A DNA stretch of 64,000 bases from Bidens hawaiensis (Eukaryota > Streptophyta > Magnoliopsida > Asterales > Asteraceae): assembly GCA_021521415.1 (NCBI GenBank), contig JAIQDT010009192.1, forward strand, positions 1-64,000. Direction: 5' to 3'. Below the pieces are notes generated by a model, which was not told the origin of the DNA, made no database searches, and worked only from the letters and a program-made list of their open reading frames with translations. Both the position numbers and the translations under genes were made by a program. Positions 59,815 to 64,000 of this stretch are shown here, in pieces (the first letter of the stretch is position 1; each line of letters opens with the position of its first letter).

Positions 59815-60543
59815 TTTTCCCTAAATCTGGAATTGAATCAGAAGACATGGAATAAAACTTGATAAACCCTAATTTTTTCGGTTTCTTTTTTCATATTCTA
59901 TTACGAAAAAAAATATATGAAACTGTTTAAAATCACTAAAATTCATATTTAGTAAACTCTAATATTTTCGAAATTTGTTAATTTCATGTTTAAATATTTC
60001 GATTCCAAGTTTTTTTTTTGTATGTTTAATTGTTAAACTTTTCGATGATGTTCTTCGTGTTCATCATAATTATCGAAAATTGTACATATGTTGGTTCAAA
60101 ATCTAGATTAAAATCTGTTAATGATTATTTAGGGAAATATTTTTTCAAATCATAGATAACTTAGTAGTTTAATATTTTCTTAAAAGATTTTTTTTTTTTT
60201 TTTTACTAAAATATCGAAGTTTTATATAATTGTTAAAAGATTTGAATTCTCTTAAAATAGGAAACAGATATAATTGTTAATCATTAAAAAGATTTGAACC
60301 AAATCTTATCATTATTAATTTAGTTAATAAAGATCATGGATTAGTGTACGGGGTTTCAAGTCAGTGTATGGGTTTCTAACTAGTTTACCGACCATAAACC
60401 ATAAACCACAGAAGCCCGTAAACCCATTAAGATTCTCGGAAACTCAAAAATTTTTGGAAACTCAATTTTCCAAGAACTAATTTTTTCAAGAACTCTAATG
60501 ATTTACTATTAACTAAATAGTTTTGTAATATATATATATATAT

Positions 60544-60935
60544 AATGATCCAATACCTATATAGGGGATGGATCTTGCGAGAAGTGATATTACAGTGAGA
60601 AGTAAAGGTATAACTCCATTAATCCCTTATTTCACTCTCTTCCATATGATGTTACATACATATATGTAGGTTGGTTGTATTTATTTTTAGTTATACATTC
60701 AAACCTACCTACAAACATATAAATGGGTCGAGCCACATTCAAACCTATGTATCTACACACATACAAACATACATATACATATACAAACATACGTACCTAC
60801 ACACATACATATGCACCTACACAACGCATCTACACATAAAAAAGGGAGTGAAATTAGGGATTAATGGAGTTACACCTTCACTTCTTGCACTTCTCGCTGT
60901 AAAAAAACATCTGAAATGATCCAATACCTATATAT
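60544..60935. mobile_element. Foldback/MITE-like element between 20-bp direct repeats
   Basis: AATGATCCAATACCTATATA is present at 60544-60563 and again at about 60915-60934. Inside, terminal segments of about 60 bp are inverted copies (AACTCCATTAATCCCT at left, AGGGATTAATGGAGTT at right). The centre is a CATACA-rich simple repeat. No coding sequence. The superfamily is not clear; a 20-bp direct repeat is too long for the TSD of known DNA transposons. Confidence 0.6.
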
Positions 60936-60984
60936 GTGTGTATATATATATATATTCAAAGCTAAGAAGGCTTAACTTGAATGA

Positions 60985-61250
60985 ACTTTGGATGTGTCAT
61001 TTCTGCCCAAAGGTAATTTGTTACGTTTATCATATCATTCAAGTCTAACTAAAAGCTTTTGTTAGTTTTTGCATAACATGAAACAAATGTCTCACTTCTG
61101 CCCAAAGGTGATGTGTTACATTTTAATTTAGCAAAACTAGCCCGTGCATAATTAAAATAATTGTCTCACTTCTGCCCAAAGGTGATGTGTTATAATTGTT
61201 TTGCACATATACTTAAATAAATTTTAATTATGCCCAAAGGTGATTTATTT
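60985..61250. repeat. Four dispersed copies of a TGCCCAAAGGTGAT unit
   Basis: CTTCTGCCCAAAGGTGATGT or close variants at about 61000, 61096, 61168 and 61230, spaced 65-95 bp, in the leader of the copia-like element. Confidence 0.85.
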
Positions 61251-61259
61251 TTTGTTTAA

Positions 61260-63260
61260 GTAGAACTTTTAATCATAGTCTATTAGTTTAATATTAGTAA
61301 CAGACATATCACATCTTCAATAAAATATAATGATCCTCACATTAATGATCCTTCATTAAACTAATGATCACAAATTTTAATCTGTATTATTTTAATCTCA
61401 TATTATTACTCACTATAACATTCTTCTATAAATAACAATCTGATCCAAATCATCCACTCTAATCTCAAAACACAACTAAATTTTGTCTCATAATGAGTTT
61501 TAATAACATTTAGCTCTTCTTAGTTTTAATTATCCATTAAAACATGATATGACTATCCTACTGCTCTTTCTAATAACAATCATTCTATTGAAAACTAGAG
61601 CATAACAAATGGGATGAGTCAATCATAATGTCTCTTATGATAATGATAATCAAGAACTTATTTAAATAAATGTTATCACTAGAGTTAAACTTGATTTAGT
61701 TTTTCCTAAAACCAATCAAAATAACTCATAAGATGCATGCATTCCTTCTAAATTCTAACTATATGGTTATATGGTATCCCTGAATATATCATAATGTACA
61801 ATTCCATGACCCATAAAATTAAGGGTTCATAGATGAAAATAAGTACAATTTTATAGTACATTACATACTAAAATTTTCAATAGTATAATTTGGTGCCTTA
61901 AGAATCAACTATAACACTCAGAAGTACCAAAGGAAAATGAGTGTGTTTATCAGCAACATATGTACAAGAAAAGAAATGTATGATACTGGAAATAAGATGT
62001 TATTCAACTCACTACCACTAAAACCTAAAAGAGGATAATTCTAAGGTTCATAGCAAAAATACAAGTATTACTTCCAACTCTAAGTTCTCTAAGGAGAAGT
62101 TTCATTGTAAAAATATGTCATTAGATTAGGCATAAGTAACACTATCCATAATTCAAAAGAACAACTGGCTAAAATTGAGAGTTGTATATTAATGAAATTT
62201 AAGTTTGCTAATCCTAATATTCCCATTAACAAATGATTGGTTGAGTCTAGTTCTATATGTTTACCCGAAATCAACAAATAACTAACATGAGTTATAGTGA
62301 CAAATTTAAATGTTAAGGTTATTAGAACCATGATAAACTGTCTTCTAATTACGCTTTATGATATCTTAAATATTCTGGAGATTAATCAGAATTTAGTATC
62401 AATACTTAAGCTACATTTTGACAGTTATGAGGTTTGCATATCCTATATAAAGTCACTCTTACCTTAAACTCTCATAATATTTGTTATCAATATTTGGATT
62501 GAAACATTTATAAAATAGAACTAGATGATACTATATACTTTCACAACTTATGTTATCACGCAAATAAAATTTAACAAAAGACAAATGAGACATATAAATT
62601 CACACATTAAAACCAAATTTCATGAGAAATCATGACATGGTTGATGAGGGTGATATTTCATAATCTCATTTTTAGTGATTTTAAATCATGTGTTAGATGC
62701 CCTAAACATTACTTGTCTTAAGAAATAATTATGGGTTCACCAGAAGTTATATTTCACTTACATTCGTTTAACTTAATCAAACGGAATATTCAGACATAAT
62801 TATTTATGATTTAAAAGGCTATTACTTGTATCTATTCTATGGGCCACAGTCTTAAGAGATCCATTCATATATACTTAATATGATTTCTTCTAAATATGTC
62901 CCTAAATTTATTATAACATCTGGACGTTAATGAAATCAAATCAAGTCTAACATATGTATGACAGATTCCCACATCACGAAATTCTATTGTATTTTTCCTA
63001 GAGATATTAAAGATCAGTAGGAGCCTTAAGTGTCTCAATCATAACTTACAGTATTTGCAAGAGGTGGGGGAGTGAAATTTAATGACTCTCCCCCCCCCCC
63101 CCCCCCGCCTCTTGTACTTCTTACAAGTCATTATAAGGACTTTTATTGCTCCCACTGACCTTAGAAGCTTTAGAAAATTAGCATGCTTAAGGTCAATATT
63201 TAAAGACTAATAGATTCTAACAGAAAAACAAGCTAATAATATTAGTTGTTGCGGTTTCTC
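61260..63260. other. Degenerate copia interior, no readable frame
   Basis: About 2 kb of AT-rich sequence where gag and integrase would be expected. I could not identify specific motifs. A 17-C run lies at 63090-63106, preceded by a purine-rich GCAAGAGGTGGGGGAG. Confidence 0.4.
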
Positions 63261-63266
63261 TTGGTG

Positions 63267-63410
63267 AGGATTAGTTTAGTAAGAAATCTGAATTTGCCCA
63301 TTTTTAAGCAGCAATGAAACTTTTGTAAGAGTAGTAGTAAATTCTAAAGATATAAGTTTTGATGAAACAGTGTTGTGATGGAGCAGTGTCTTGTACAAGA
63401 GGTGTAATTG
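63267..63410. repeat. Left arm of a large inverted repeat
   Basis: AGGATTAGTTTAGTAAGAAA ... GGTGTAATTG. The reverse complement occurs at 63873-64000 with few mismatches and a 17-bp difference near 63373-63389. The spacer is about 460 bp and contains the RT remnant. Confidence 0.9.
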
Positions 63411-63833
63411 TATATGGGTTAATGCAAACATCAAAATGTGATGAAATCTTTATACAATTATTTTCATCAAAAACCAAATGGATTAATGTACCTACCTCAA
63501 GATGAGTGGGAGCAACTAAAAACAAACTTGTCCTTATATAGATGACATTCTTCTAACAAGTATATGTTACATAAGTCAAAGCATTATTCACACACTTTGA
63601 TATTATAGATCTCAGAGATATTCCTTACACATGTAAGAAACAATACTGCTCTACTTTAAAGGATAATAGGAACACATAGATTATTTCATTATGCTTCATT
63701 AAGTAGAAGCCTTATATAAGTTCAAGTTATACTCGTTAAGATATTACTCAAAATTACAACACACTAGATATGTCTAGATTAATGTGAAGCATCTAAAAGA
63801 GTACTAAGATATATTTAAAGGAAATGATAGCAA

Positions 63834-63849
63834 CCTCTTGTACAAGAGG
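63834..63849. repeat. 16-bp perfect palindrome
   Basis: CCTCTTGTACAAGAGG. The half-site CCTCTTGTAC also occurs at about 63107 and 63882, and its complement at about 63391. Confidence 0.9.
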
Positions 63850-63872
63850 GGAGTGAAAACTTGATATTATCT

Positions 63873-64000
63873 CAATTACACCTCTTGTACAATACACTGT
63901 TTCATCAAAACTTATATCTTTAGAATTTACTACTACTCTTACAAAAGTTTCATTGTTGCTTAAACGTGGGCAAATTCAAATTTCTTACTAAACTAATCCT
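63873..64000. repeat. Right arm of the inverted repeat, cut by the window end
   Basis: Inverse of 63267-63410. The match reaches the last base of the window, so the arm probably continues outside. Confidence 0.9.

Larger units (their letters stand above)
59776..64000 (+). mobile_element. Decayed Ty1/copia retrotransposon, running off the window
   Basis: The 5' LTR appears to end at 59775 (CAACA), followed by TG and the primer site TGGTATCAGAGC. RT remnants on the same strand lie at about 63440-63680: an SGSN segment, YIDDILLT at 63535-63558, and RSQRYSL after it. These match the order KxSGS - YVDDILL - DRSQ of copia RT. No long frame survives. A foldback element (60544-60935) is inserted. 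No 3' LTR can be identified, and the LTR start is unclear. Confidence 0.6.

Overview
The window is plant nuclear DNA from a eudicot, and an asterid such as a daisy-family species is plausible but unproven. It is AT-rich and made almost entirely of nested transposable elements. Evidence for a plant: Ty3/gypsy chromovirus (Tekay-like) and Tat-lineage retrotransposons with plant-type primer sites, a Helitron, a PIF/Harbinger-like element, and GT-AG introns in a fragment of the plant GTPase gene NOG2/NUG2. I see no intact, clearly functional host gene, no rRNA or tRNA gene and no CRISPR array.

Layout. Positions 1-911 are unassigned AT-rich DNA. Positions 912-24990 hold one composite locus. A long non-coding LTR element (family A) runs on the minus strand, with LTRs A1 (963-5559) and A2 (17962-22636) and about 2.8 kb of internal DNA without gag-pol. 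It was then invaded by solo LTRs of a second family, B (2858-5037 and 18619-20853), and by a very young Tekay-like chromovirus D (8082-17683). A third A LTR (A3, 22688-24985) follows, behind a repeat of the same 51-bp flank that precedes A1, so the locus has been partly duplicated. A Helitron (25971-27611) sits inside an AAT microsatellite.

Positions 29722-43343 hold a 13.6-kb Tat-lineage retrotransposon E with TSD AATAT. Its sense gag-pol is broken many times, but it keeps an apparently intact four-exon antisense gene between pol and the 3' LTR. Into it a 3.0-kb PIF/Harbinger-like element (36634-39665, TSD TTA) inserted, carrying seven consecutive in-frame exons of NOG2/NUG2. A solo E LTR (44240-44872), an old A copy (about 45100-53065) with a B solo LTR that itself contains another LTR (C), and a fourth B solo LTR (53339-55627) follow. 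The last 8 kb hold an unidentified exon-bearing gene fragment, Helitron-type ends, a foldback element and a decayed Ty1/copia element that runs off the right edge.

How the parts interact: nothing here looks like a host pathway. The biology is that of retroelements: parasitism of autonomous relatives by coding-deficient elements (A and D), gene capture (NOG2), LTR-LTR recombination (seven solo LTRs) and recurrent nesting. The most unusual signal is a hairpin module present five times in element D and once in the non-coding element A. It has a nearly fixed core (a TATATA segment plus a GCGGCTA-like loop) between arms that differ in sequence but stay complementary.
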